A stretch of 64,000 nucleotides of DNA, taken from positions 124,001 through 188,000 of the forward strand of contig DHVZ01000003.1 of assembly GCA_002412925.1 (NCBI GenBank), read 5' to 3'. Shown one piece after another: positions 1 to 7,881 of this stretch. Position numbers and translations under genes: made by a program. The stretch's first letter is position 1; each line of letters opens with the position of its first letter. The notes beneath the pieces are model-generated. The model was not told the origin of the DNA, did no database searches, and saw only the letters and a list, made by a program, of their open reading frames with translations. Origin of the DNA: Anaerolineales bacterium UBA5195 (GTDB lineage: Bacteria > Chloroflexota > Anaerolineae > Anaerolineales > Villigracilaceae).

Positions 1-215
1 GCGTTTTTCAGGGCCAAGATTGAGCCTTCGAGCTGCCAGGGAGTGGTGTTGGCGCCGGGCATCGGGAAATGCCAGGTAATGTTGTCCTTTAAAATGGTGG
101 TCGCCTTGGGATCAAGCGCCTCTTTGACACCTGCCAGGGCGTACAGGCGCTCGTAGTCTTCCAGCACGGTTTCCGGTTTTGTATATAAAACAGCAACTTT
201 GGATTTTGTCGTCAT
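1..215 (-). CDS. DUF362-like protein, N-terminal part (runs off the window)
   Basis: Only the first 71 residues are visible; the gene continues past base 1. The start ATG lies at 215-213 and the protein opens MTTKSKVAVLYTKPETVLED, followed by a stretch with ILKDNITWHFPMPGANTTPW. That opening resembles DUF362 family proteins, whose N-terminal domain is often annotated as an iron-sulfur-cluster-associated protein of unknown function. The upstream sequence (minus strand) has AGGAAAATAAGT, a reasonable ribosome binding site. The family assignment rests on recall of a short N-terminus and cannot be tested here because the catalytic or cluster-binding part lies outside the window. Confidence 0.6.
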   Translation of the reverse strand, partial: MTTKSKVAVLYTKPETVLEDYERLYALAGVKEALDPKATTILKDNITWHFPMPGANTTPWQLEGSILALKN

Positions 216-356
216 ACTTATTTTCCTGTTTGAATTTTTGCAGGCCTGTTGGCCCGACGGTTTGGATAAACGCGATAAACTTCGGCTACAAACTGGGATT
301 ATAGTTGAAAATCAGCGTTGCGACGAGTTTTACCGGGCAATGGATCCCATATCGAA

Positions 357-863
357 CTACCTGCCTCCCATCCAGGAAGGCCATTTTTTTGTAGATGACG
401 GGTTTGCCCTGGCGATTGCCTGCTGGACCTCATCGCAAAACTTTTCCAATACTGGCCCCGGCTCCATGCCGATGTAGCCGCTCATGCTGGCCGAGCCCCC
501 AATAATCCCCGAAATTTGCAGCCCGGCATCGCTGATAAAAATGGATGCATATGGTTTCACTCGAATAAACCCGAGGTCTGCTCCCGTGACTGTTACCCCG
601 CTCTGCAGCCCGCCGCGCGCCCAAACAAGGTTTGTGGAGGTAAGCAGCACCGCCGTATAAATTGGCGGTTCCATCTGATCGCCCAGCAGGGAAGCCAGCC
701 AGCCGGGTTCTTTCTTTTCAGAAACGGTTTCACAACACAACAAGGTTTCAGTTTCGACTTCGCCTAATGTGTTTTTCTGAAAATATTCAACAATCGCCCG
801 GCGCAATTCGGGCCGCAATTGGTTGACAGAACATTCGATGGTCGAGCGGGTATAGTCACTCAT
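357..863 (-). CDS. Uncharacterised 168-residue protein
   Basis: I do not recognise this protein. The start at 863 (MSDYTRSTIE) is preferred over an upstream in-frame start at 890 because AGAG sits about 8 bases before it. A TATAAT box lies on the minus strand at 910-905. The N-terminal 35 residues are helical and acidic; the middle (YTAVLLTSTNLVWARGG onward) has the alternating hydrophobic pattern of a PH-like beta domain; the C-terminal part has a helix (EKFCDEVQQAIAR) and ends in a basic tail. No signal peptide or membrane segment is seen, so a cytoplasmic location is inferred. A bacterial PH-like fold is possible but unproven. Confidence 0.7.
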   Translation of the reverse strand: MSDYTRSTIECSVNQLRPELRRAIVEYFQKNTLGEVETETLLCCETVSEKKEPGWLASLLGDQMEPPIYTAVLLTSTNLVWARGGLQSGVTVTGADLGFIRVKPYASIFISDAGLQISGIIGGSASMSGYIGMEPGPVLEKFCDEVQQAIARANPSSTKKWPSWMGGR

Positions 864-1024
864 CAGATTCTCTTTTCGTTTTGGGAACAATTTTGTTGGT
901 CCGAATTATAGCATCTTGCGGGCGAGCACTTTTATGTCTCCAGGATTTTCCCGCCCGCCCTGGTGGTTTTACGGGGTGAAGAGTGCCTGGCTGTCTTAGC
1001 TGTGTGTCAGCTTCGCGTCCACAG

Positions 1025-1082
1025 AAAAAACCGGAAATTTGATATTCGTGCGTGCAAAGCACGCACGAATATCAAATTTCCG
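1025..1082 (-). terminator. Very long perfect hairpin with T tract, terminator of the GGDEF gene
   Basis: Arms 1032-1055 and 1059-1082 are perfectly complementary over 24 bases with a 3-base loop. On the minus strand the stem is followed by GTTTTTT, so it fits an intrinsic terminator for the diguanylate cyclase gene that ends at 1163. The stem is two to three times longer than usual and may derive from a mobile palindrome. Confidence 0.75.
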
Positions 1083-1162
1083 ACCCTTCTCAACATCTGG
1101 TGTACGCACGCTCATACCCCAAAATGCGGGGTCTTACCACGGAGATTCCCAGAGAGCCACTT

Positions 1163-2119
1163 TTATTCGGCCAAGCAGACTTTGTTTCTCCCCGTTGCCT
1201 TGGCCTGGTACATGGCGGCATCTGCCCGCCTGACAGCATCCTGAATATCCGCTTCACCGCTCCGATAATTGGAAACCCCGAGGCTGATGGTGAAATGAAT
1301 GTCTTTATCTTCAATCCACAGTTTCTGATTGGCGATTCTCAATCGAATCCGTTCTGCAATTGTTTCAGCCAATTCCGATTGGCAGCCCGAAAGGACGATC
1401 GCAAATTCTTCGCCGCCCACCCGACCAACAATATCCCCTGTGCGCAGTGAGCGGGTTAATTCTCTCGCCAGGTTCTTTAATATAATGTCGCCAACATGAT
1501 GTCCATGGTTATCATTGATCAGCTTGAAATGATCGATATCCAAGACAAAAACGGCCGGACCAATGCAGACATCAGACTCCAGCCGGTCAAGTAAAAGCTG
1601 CGTTTTTTCAAAAAAGCCCCGGCGATTCAACAGCCCGGTTAGTGGATCAGTCAGAACAAGTTTCTGCAATTTTTTCTCGAGCTTCTTCTCCAACTCCAGG
1701 GCCTTTTTGTGCGAAGTTATGTTGAACGCCATCCAGACAGCCAGCAGGGGTTGTTCGGCCTCGACCTTGATTGGGGAAATATGCGCTTCGAACCATTGCG
1801 TTCCCACCGGGCCAAGCTTGTCTTTATACTCATCTATGTTTTCGGGCGTGATGGAATAAACGAAGCTGACCACCTCGCCAGTTTTCATTGCTTTTCTGAG
1901 TTGGGCAAGAAACTGGTCAGCTTTTTTCTGATCGAAGACTTCATCAAGCGTTTTCCCTATCAGGTGCCTGGCATCATGGTACTTGCCTCGATCACTCCCG
2001 CCCAGGACATCGATATATCTCCCCTGCTCATCGTAAACGAAAAATGGCTCTGGCATGGCTGCCAGGACCGCATCAAGTAAATCTTCTTGCAGGGAACTTA
2101 ATCGATTTGGGTTGTCCAT
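1163..2119 (-). CDS. PAS-GGDEF diguanylate cyclase
   Basis: Predicted to make cyclic di-GMP from two GTP. The 318-residue protein has an N-terminal PAS-like sensor domain (about residues 15-135), a charged coiled linker (about 136-155, ALELEKKLEKKLQK) and a C-terminal GGDEF domain from TDPLTGLLNRRGF onward. The active-site loop is GGEEF at 235-239, a functional variant. An RTGD inhibitory site sits five residues before it, so product feedback inhibition is likely. There is no signal peptide or membrane segment, so the PAS domain probably senses a cytoplasmic ligand. The gene is transcribed divergently from the SDR gene at 2326 and ends before a strong hairpin terminator. Confidence 0.95.
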   Translation of the reverse strand: MDNPNRLSSLQEDLLDAVLAAMPEPFFVYDEQGRYIDVLGGSDRGKYHDARHLIGKTLDEVFDQKKADQFLAQLRKAMKTGEVVSFVYSITPENIDEYKDKLGPVGTQWFEAHISPIKVEAEQPLLAVWMAFNITSHKKALELEKKLEKKLQKLVLTDPLTGLLNRRGFFEKTQLLLDRLESDVCIGPAVFVLDIDHFKLINDNHGHHVGDIILKNLARELTRSLRTGDIVGRVGGEEFAIVLSGCQSELAETIAERIRLRIANQKLWIEDKDIHFTISLGVSNYRSGEADIQDAVRRADAAMYQAKATGRNKVCLAE

Positions 2120-2290
2120 TTGCGCACTTGTGAATCAGGCAGGCCCGAAAAGCTGATGGAAATCTGTTTCGAAGATTGATGAAATACTATTACTCGTAAA
2201 TCTCGGCCAAAACACATCAAGGTCATATCAATTCTGGGTCTCCGAGGTTTTCCGTGAATAGATAACCAGCCCAACGCTTCACGCAACCCT

Positions 2291-2319
2291 TTGCATAGGC
2301 GCTATACTAATGATATATT
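2291..2319 (+). promoter_or_regulatory. Sigma70-like promoter of the first SDR gene
   Basis: TTGCAT (2291-2296) and TATATT (2314-2319) are separated by 17 bases. The expected transcription start falls on or next to the ATG at 2326, which suggests a leaderless mRNA; no Shine-Dalgarno sequence precedes the ATG. Confidence 0.6.
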
Positions 2320-2325
2320 CTCCCC

Positions 2326-3792
2326 ATGCCCCAAGATAAACTTATCCTGGTCACTGGCGCGACCGGCTATGTCGGCGGTCGTCTCGTCCCGCGCCTGCTT
2401 GATTCAGGTTACCGCGTGCGCGTGCTGGTGCGAGACCCAGCGCGGCTGCAGGGCCGCCTTTGGCTGGAGCAGGTCGAGGTGGTGCCAGGCGATGCCCTCC
2501 AGCCTGAGAGCCTCGCCCCGGCCCTGGCGGATGTTTCAGTGGCGTATTACCTCATCCATGGATTGCAAGGTGGAAAGGTCAATGCCGAGCGCGATATGAC
2601 TGCCGCGCGTAACTTCGCCGAGGCCGCCGACGCTGCCGGCCTCGAGCGCATCATCTATCTGGGGGAACTGGTCGACCCGACAGCCCGCCTCTCTCCATAT
2701 TTGCGCTCCCGCCACGAAACGGGCTACATCCTGCGGCAGGGACGTGTTCCGGTTACGGAATTCCGCGCCGGGATGATCATTGGTTCGGGCAGTGTCCTCT
2801 TCGAAATGTTGCGCTATCTTGCAGAGCGCGAGCCGGTTTTCATTTGTCCGCGTTGGTATTTCTCTAATGCCCAGCCCATCGCCATCCGCAACACGCTCGA
2901 CTACCTTGTCGCAGCGCTGGAACAACCCGAAAGTGTCGGCAAGCTGCTCGAAATTGGCGGATTAACCCGCCTGACCTACGCGGATATGCTCCTGGGGTAC
3001 GCCCAGGTGCGCGGATTGAAGCGTCTCCTGATCCCCACGCCATTCTATCTGCCGCTTCTCTCGGCCTACTGGGTGCACCTCGTCACGCCTCTGACCTACA
3101 AGGCCGTTCTCCCGCTGATCGAAGGCCTGCACGCTGATTCACTGGCCGGCGACGACCTGGCGCGCAAACTTTTTCCATCCATCGACCTGCTTGATTTCCA
3201 GACCGCGGTGCGCTACGCGCTGATTAAAATCGAAAAGGGTGAAATCGAAACCACCTGGTCCAGTGCGCTGGTCACCTCAAAAGGGGATATTAAACCCTAT
3301 ACCTTTGAGATTATCGAAGGCATGTATATCGAGCGCCGCCAGGCCTTGGTACACCTGCCCACCGAGACGGTTTTCCGCGCCTATACCGGGATCGGCGGCT
3401 CACGCGGCTGGCTCTACCTGGACTGGGCCTGGGTCATCCGCGGCTGGCTGGACAAAGTCGTCGGGGGGGTGGGCCTGCGCCGGGGCCGCCGACATCCCAA
3501 CGACATCCGCACCGGCGAATCGCTCGATTTCTGGCGCGTTGAGGAACTCGTTCCCAACCGCCGAATGCGCCTGCAGGCCGAGATGAAAGTCCCCGGCAAG
3601 GCCTGGCTGGAGTTCGAATCTGAGGAACAAGAGGCTGGCCAAACCTTGTTGACCGTCAGCGCCTACTTCGATGCGCATGGCGTCCTTGGCTTTTTATACT
3701 GGTATGCCATGTGGCCGTTTCACAAGTTTATTTTCGACGGCATGACGAGCGAAATTACGAAACGAGCAAAGAGCCTCCAATCGATGCCCTGA
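2326..3792 (+). CDS. SDR-family NAD(P)-binding protein with C-terminal DUF2867 domain
   Basis: A 488-residue protein. The N-terminal 300 residues form an atypical SDR Rossmann domain, with the dinucleotide-binding motif TGATGYVGGRL near residue 9, a following Arg-rich loop (VRDPAR) that suggests NADP preference, and an active-site region around YLIHGLQGG. The last 150 residues match DUF2867, a helix-grip/START-like fold that usually follows this SDR type. The enzyme's substrate is not known for the family. It is followed 71 bases downstream by a paralog with the same architecture, so the pair probably arose by tandem duplication. No signal peptide is seen. Confidence 0.85.
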   Translation: MPQDKLILVTGATGYVGGRLVPRLLDSGYRVRVLVRDPARLQGRLWLEQVEVVPGDALQPESLAPALADVSVAYYLIHGLQGGKVNAERDMTAARNFAEAADAAGLERIIYLGELVDPTARLSPYLRSRHETGYILRQGRVPVTEFRAGMIIGSGSVLFEMLRYLAEREPVFICPRWYFSNAQPIAIRNTLDYLVAALEQPESVGKLLEIGGLTRLTYADMLLGYAQVRGLKRLLIPTPFYLPLLSAYWVHLVTPLTYKAVLPLIEGLHADSLAGDDLARKLFPSIDLLDFQTAVRYALIKIEKGEIETTWSSALVTSKGDIKPYTFEIIEGMYIERRQALVHLPTETVFRAYTGIGGSRGWLYLDWAWVIRGWLDKVVGGVGLRRGRRHPNDIRTGESLDFWRVEELVPNRRMRLQAEMKVPGKAWLEFESEEQEAGQTLLTVSAYFDAHGVLGFLYWYAMWPFHKFIFDGMTSEITKRAKSLQSMP

Positions 3793-3863
3793 AACGGAAT
3801 ACGCTCTACACTGCAAATGGCGTCTCGGGCACTCCATAAAAATCCGACTTTTTACAGGTTCTC

Positions 3864-5180
3864 ATGACCCAAACTATCCTTGTCACCGGCGCTACTGGCT
3901 TTATTGCCAGCCGTTTGATCCCCCGCCTGCTCGCTGCGGGTTACACCGTCCGTTGTCTAGCGCGCCGCCCGGAACGACTCAAGGGCCGCGCTTGGTATCC
4001 CAAAGTTGAAACCTTTGCCGGGGATGTGACCCGCCCCGAAACGCTGTCCTCGGCCCTGAAGGGCGTCAGCGCTGCTTATTATTTAATCCATAGCATGTCT
4101 GCCGGACGTAGTTATGACTTCGTTGACCGGCAATCGGCGCGTGACTTTGCGCAGGCTGCAAAAACTGCAGGTCTGGAACATATCATTTACCTTGGCGGCC
4201 TGGCCGACCCGCGCGAGCCCGGTCTTGCCATGCACCTGAAATCACGCCTCGAAAGCGGCTCGGCCCTGCGTGAGGCCGGTGTGCCGGTGACCGAATTTCA
4301 TGCGGGCGTCATTGTTGGCCCTGGCAGTGTCTCCTTTGAAATGATTCGCTTTATTATGGAGCAATTTCCTGTGCTCCTTGGCCCCAGTTGGCTTTATCAC
4401 CGCTCCCAGCCCATCGCGGCCTCGAACGTGCTCGATTTTTTACTGGCTGCACTCAGCACCCCGGCCTGTCACGACCGAATCATCGAACTCGGCAGCCAGG
4501 AAACCATGACTTACCTTGAAGTCATGGCCCGTTATGCCCAAATTCGCGGCCTGAAACGTATCCTGCTGCCAGTGCCGCCCATTGTTCCAGTTGGCTTGAT
4601 GGCTTTTTTGATTGCCCGCTTGACACCTGTCAGGCAATCCTACGCCTTACCGTTGGTGAAAGGACTCCAGAACGACAGCCTGGTCCTGGATCGGACGCCC
4701 CTCAGCCTGTTTCCTGCCATCGAGCTTTTAGACTACACTTCAGCCGTTCAGCGCGCGCTGGCTGAGACGCATCCCGCCGAAATGGAACGTATCTGGCTCG
4801 ACCAGGATCAAGACGCCATCGAGATCAAGCACGAAGGCATGTTCATCGACTATCGCCGGGCCAAACTCGCGGCTGAATCAGGCGTTGTTTTTTCGGCGGT
4901 CCAGCGCCTGGCAAATTCGCCGCTGCGCGTAGGTCTGATCGGCTTGTTTGAAGTGGATTTCCTGGGCGAGAACACTCTGCGCCTGAAAGTGATCCAGAAA
5001 ATCCCTGGCAACGCCTGGCTGGAATGGAAAGTCACCCCCAGCGGCGGAGGAACGTTGCTCGAACAAACCGTCTTTTTTGCGCCCAAGGGACTGCCCGGTT
5101 TTCTGGGTTGGTATTTACTCAATCCGCTTTACCGATGGAGTTTTGTCCGTCTTTTGAAACGGTTGACTATTGGACTGTAA
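3864..5180 (+). CDS. SDR-family NAD(P)-binding protein, paralog of the preceding gene
   Basis: A 438-residue paralog of the gene at 2326-3792. Both share the TGATG nucleotide-binding motif, the YLIH segment and the PVTEF(R/H)AG motif near residue 145. The C-terminal DUF2867-like region is about 50 residues shorter than in the neighbour. The last 30 residues (FLGWYLLNPLYRWSF) parallel the neighbour's ending (FLYWYAMWPFHKFIF), an amphipathic or membrane-associated helix. The substrate is unknown. The ribosome binding site is weak (ACAGGTTCTC before the ATG). Confidence 0.85.
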   Translation: MTQTILVTGATGFIASRLIPRLLAAGYTVRCLARRPERLKGRAWYPKVETFAGDVTRPETLSSALKGVSAAYYLIHSMSAGRSYDFVDRQSARDFAQAAKTAGLEHIIYLGGLADPREPGLAMHLKSRLESGSALREAGVPVTEFHAGVIVGPGSVSFEMIRFIMEQFPVLLGPSWLYHRSQPIAASNVLDFLLAALSTPACHDRIIELGSQETMTYLEVMARYAQIRGLKRILLPVPPIVPVGLMAFLIARLTPVRQSYALPLVKGLQNDSLVLDRTPLSLFPAIELLDYTSAVQRALAETHPAEMERIWLDQDQDAIEIKHEGMFIDYRRAKLAAESGVVFSAVQRLANSPLRVGLIGLFEVDFLGENTLRLKVIQKIPGNAWLEWKVTPSGGGTLLEQTVFFAPKGLPGFLGWYLLNPLYRWSFVRLLKRLTIGL

Positions 5181-5213
5181 GACCTTTACCCAATCCACTT
5201 TGGCCGCAAACTG

Positions 5214-5256
5214 CCCGGTTTCGAGACAGCAAAGTACGCTTACTCAACCAGTGCCC
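5214..5256. repeat. Intergenic palindromic repeat, GGTTTCGAGAC...TACTCAACC type
   Basis: The sequence runs GGTTTCGAGACA, a short core, then CTTACTCAACCAG, an imperfect palindrome (GGTT with AACC outermost). A related copy (GGTCTCGATACG ... TTACTCGACCAGCGG) lies in frame inside the next gene at about 5931-5974. Such elements are commonly scattered between genes in some Chloroflexota and Actinomycetota. Confidence 0.6.
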
Positions 5257-5264
5257 ATGATGCA

Positions 5265-6527
5265 ATGAAACAAACCATTACTACTTTCACCATTCTGCTG
5301 GGTACTGCCGGGGCAATCCTGGCGGCCTCGTTTTTTGCGCCCCTGCCGATTCCGTACTACCAGGATTTCTCGGTGATGTATTTTACCAACCTGGGGCGGC
5401 TGAACGGCATTCCCATCTACGATTATCCGGCGCAGTTGGACTTCGTTAAAACGCTGACCAGCCCTGCTTTCACCTTCCATCCCTACCCCTACCCGCCCTG
5501 GTATGCCCTGGCGACATTGCATCTTGGCCTCCTACCGATCCAGGCGGCGGCGCGTGCGTGGTTTTTCCTGAACCTGGCGATGATTGGCGGCGCGGCCTGG
5601 CTGTTGACCCCCGGCTGGAAGCCCATCCCGCGGATTTTGGCGGCGTTTGCGGCGATCATGTTTATCCCGGCTTTTGGCCTGCTAATTGTCGGCCAGTATT
5701 CTGCGCCGGTCTTGCTCGGCGCAGCGCTGTTCATCTGGTCTGTGCGAAAACACTCGGCAGGGTGGACGGCGGTCGCACTCTTATTGATGACCTTTAAACC
5801 ACACATTGGTGGGATTTTGTTCCTGGCGGGATTTTTCTGGTTATTAGGTCATTGTGAGCCGCTGGCGATTTTTCGGCAGCGTGGCAATCTCCAGTTCGCA
5901 AACGAAGCTCCATTAGCCGGGAGCTCGCCGGGTCTCGATACGTCCCAAAGAACATGGGGTTACTCGACCAGCGGCTCATTTGCCCGGCGCGCCCTCTGGC
6001 TGACCGTCCTCGGCGGGGTGGTCCTGGCGGGGCTCGGTTTTCTGGCGGACCCGGCCTGGCCGCAGACCTATCTCCAGTCGCTCGGGCGCTACCAGGATAT
6101 TCCCGGCGTGCAGACCTGCGACCTGTGCGCGAGTCTTTCGGTGGGGCTGGTCAGGGTGGCGACCGGCCAAGCGAATACCGCGAGGGCGGCCTGGGTGAGT
6201 CTGTTCCTGGCGGCGGGAGTGCTGGGCCTGCTCTTTTGGCGGTTCCGCGCTCACCTGAAAGACGCCGCCGCTTTGACGGGGTTATCCGCCGCTTTAACTT
6301 TGCTGCTCGACCCATACCTGCTTAATTACGATTATCTCCTGCTGCTTGTCCCGCTTTTCTCCTGCACCGAACGCAGGACGGTGTGGCTGGCGCGGCGCGA
6401 AAAACTGGCAATCCTGGTCTATTTCATGCCCTGGGCGGCCCTGGCGCTGGGGCGGCAGGGTAATCTCTTGCTCGCGTTGGCCGGATTGGTGACATTTGTC
6501 CTGGTTTTACGCCGCCCCATTGACTAG
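5265..6527 (+). CDS. GT87 (DUF2029) family membrane glycosyltransferase with in-frame repeat insertion
   Basis: A 420-residue polytopic membrane protein, with about ten hydrophobic segments and an N-terminal signal-anchor-like helix. The first extracytoplasmic loop has YYQDFSVMY, containing the Asp expected at the catalytic site of GT-C transferases, and later HPYPYPPWYALA, typical of the GT87/DUF2029 family. Family members transfer mannose or arabinose from polyprenyl-phosphate donors on the outer face of the membrane; the acceptor here is unknown. Residues about 198-238 are unlike the family, hydrophilic and encoded by a repeat-derived 123-bp segment bounded by 11-bp inverted repeats (5856-5866 and 5968-5978). 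The reading frame stays open through it. The stop codon overlaps the promoter of the cobamide operon. Confidence 0.8.
   Translation: MKQTITTFTILLGTAGAILAASFFAPLPIPYYQDFSVMYFTNLGRLNGIPIYDYPAQLDFVKTLTSPAFTFHPYPYPPWYALATLHLGLLPIQAAARAWFFLNLAMIGGAAWLLTPGWKPIPRILAAFAAIMFIPAFGLLIVGQYSAPVLLGAALFIWSVRKHSAGWTAVALLLMTFKPHIGGILFLAGFFWLLGHCEPLAIFRQRGNLQFANEAPLAGSSPGLDTSQRTWGYSTSGSFARRALWLTVLGGVVLAGLGFLADPAWPQTYLQSLGRYQDIPGVQTCDLCASLSVGLVRVATGQANTARAAWVSLFLAAGVLGLLFWRFRAHLKDAAALTGLSAALTLLLDPYLLNYDYLLLLVPLFSCTERRTVWLARREKLAILVYFMPWAALALGRQGNLLLALAGLVTFVLVLRRPID
5856..5978. repeat. Palindromic element inserted in frame within the GT87 gene
   Basis: TGAGCCGCTGG (5856-5866) and its exact inverse CCAGCGGCTCA (5968-5978) bound a 123-bp segment, which equals 41 codons. 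The inside contains CATTGTGAG/GCAATCTCC-type sequence resembling the intergenic repeat at 47192-47302, and a GGTCTCGATACG...TACTCGACC palindrome resembling the one at 5214-5256. It adds a polar loop between two membrane segments. Confidence 0.7.
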
Positions 6528-6548
6528 GTTCCCAGGGAGGCATACAAT
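6520..6548 (+). promoter_or_regulatory. Sigma70-like promoter of the cobamide operon
   Basis: TTGACT (6520-6525) and TACAAT (6543-6548) are separated by exactly 17 bases. The -35 box overlaps the stop codon of the GT87 gene. Transcription would start near 6555, just upstream of the cobalamin riboswitch. Confidence 0.7.
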
Positions 6549-6570
6549 ACTGTCACAATTGAAGACCGAT

Positions 6571-6738
6571 TAAGGTGCCATGCTCCCGGAACCCCCGCAT
6601 TTGGGGCGGGACGGGCAGGCTTAATGGCGAAGCCGGTGCAAATCCGGCACTGTCGCGCAACTGTGATTCAGGCGTTAGTAATTAGTCATTGGATTTTAGA
6701 GTCTAAAATCTAACCCTGATAAGTCAGGCCGCCCGCCT
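6571..6738 (+). promoter_or_regulatory. Cobalamin riboswitch
   Basis: The conserved core AGCCGGTGCAAATCCGGCAC (6631-6650) is followed by TGTCGCGCAACTGTGA, and the B12 box AGTCAGGCCGCCCGCC is at 6722-6737. The region before it (AAGGTGCCATGCTCCCGGAA) fits the 5' strand of the junction. In this class, adenosylcobalamin binding normally turns expression off. Downstream, an imperfect hairpin (GTTCACCACT with AGGTGGGAAC, about 6750-6782, then GGCGTTTTT) and a second G/C stem (CCCCTG 6812-6817 with CAGGGG 6827-6832, then ATTTTG) are candidates for the expression platform. This accounts for most of the 370-base gap between 6527 and 6898. Confidence 0.95.
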
Positions 6739-6897
6739 TGGTCGTTGGTTCACCACTCTCTCGCAGAAAGGAGGTGGGAACGGCGTTTTTACTGGAATTG
6801 CCCTCCCCCCTCCCCTGTCCACAAGGCAGGGGATTTTGATTCACTGGCTCTTGCGTTCTCGTCTTTAGTAATTTCAACCTGTATTTTGGAGAACCTC

Positions 6898-7842
6898 ATG
6901 TTTCGAAAATTGACTTTTGTACTGGCAATCCTCGCCATTTTCCTGGCTGCCTGTGGGCCAGTTGCCACCCCTGCGGCGACCGTCTTCCCGACGGATGTTC
7001 CGGCAGGCCTGACCTTTACGGATGGACTTGGCCGCGCCATTAAGTTGGCCGGGCCCGCCCAGAGAATTGTTTCGCTGGCTCCCTCGAACACCGAAATCCT
7101 GTTTGCGGTGGGTGCGGGAGCGCAGGTTGTCGGCTGCGATGATTTCTCCGATTTTCCTGAAGCAGCCACAGCCCTGCCCAAAATCGGAAGTCTCGACAAA
7201 CAAAATATCGAGCAAATTGTGGCGTTGAAGCCCGATCTCGTGCTGGCGGCTGAAATTAACAGCCCCGAGCAGGTCAAAGCGCTTGAAAGCCTCGGGCTGA
7301 CGGTTTACTACCTGTCCAACCCGAAAACGCTGGAAGATCTGTATGCCAACCTGGAAATCGTCGCCAAACTGACCGGTCACGAGCAGGATACCGCTGCGCT
7401 GGTCGAGTCGCTTAAGGCGCGGGTCATGGCTGTGGATGAAACGCTCAAGGGCGCTGCTTCCAAACCGGTTGTTTTCTACGAGCTGGATTCCACGGACCCG
7501 GCCAAACCCTGGACCATTGGACCGGGGACGTTTGTCGATTTGCTGATCGCCCGCGCGGGCGGGGCCAACCTGACGACCGTGGCCGGGATTGCCGACCCGT
7601 ATCCACAGGTGGGCGCAGAGCAGATCGTCGCGACCGATCCCGACCTGATCATCCTGGGCGATTCGATGTGGGGTGTGACGGTCGAATCTGTCGGGCAGCG
7701 GCCTGGCTGGGAAAAGTTGAAAGCTGTCACCGGAAACCAGGTTCACCCTTTCGATGATAACCTTGTCAGCCGCCCCGGGCCGCGTCTCGTCGATGGGTTG
7801 GAAGCGCTGGCGAAGTTGCTGCACCCGGAGCTGTTTAAATGA
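6898..7842 (+). CDS. btuF: Cobalamin ABC transporter substrate-binding lipoprotein
   Basis: A 314-residue periplasmic-binding-type protein that captures corrinoids outside the cell and passes them to the BtuC/BtuD transporter. It starts at 6898, after GGAG at 6888; the frame extends upstream into the riboswitch but that part is not protein-like. An N-terminal lipoprotein signal ends in LAAC (Cys19). The mature part follows the helical-backbone class III fold of BtuF/FhuD proteins: GLGRAIKLAGPAQRIVSLAP, then an FAVGAG turn and DFPEAA, typical of the corrinoid/iron-chelate group. Its position behind a cobalamin riboswitch and ahead of cobT, cobS and cobU supports corrinoids rather than iron chelates as substrate. 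Confidence 0.9.
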   Translation: MFRKLTFVLAILAIFLAACGPVATPAATVFPTDVPAGLTFTDGLGRAIKLAGPAQRIVSLAPSNTEILFAVGAGAQVVGCDDFSDFPEAATALPKIGSLDKQNIEQIVALKPDLVLAAEINSPEQVKALESLGLTVYYLSNPKTLEDLYANLEIVAKLTGHEQDTAALVESLKARVMAVDETLKGAASKPVVFYELDSTDPAKPWTIGPGTFVDLLIARAGGANLTTVAGIADPYPQVGAEQIVATDPDLIILGDSMWGVTVESVGQRPGWEKLKAVTGNQVHPFDDNLVSRPGPRLVDGLEALAKLLHPELFK

Positions 7843-7849
7843 TTTTTGT

Positions 7850-7874
7850 GTAGGGGCGACCCATTGGGTCGCCC
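7850..7874. repeat. GTAGGGGCGAC-family palindrome between btuF and btuC
   Basis: GGGCGACCCA (7854-7863) and TGGGTCGCCC (7865-7874) pair perfectly around one base. A sister copy lies at 10756-10784 in the same operon. The element fills nearly the whole btuF-btuC spacer. Confidence 0.75.
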
Positions 7875-7881
7875 AAACCCC

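Noticed and set aside
6874..7824. Long minus-strand open frame opposite btuF (316 codons)
   Set aside because: It lies antisense to a well-supported lipoprotein gene, is rich in Arg/Gln/His as expected from reverse translation, and has no ribosome binding site or family resemblance.
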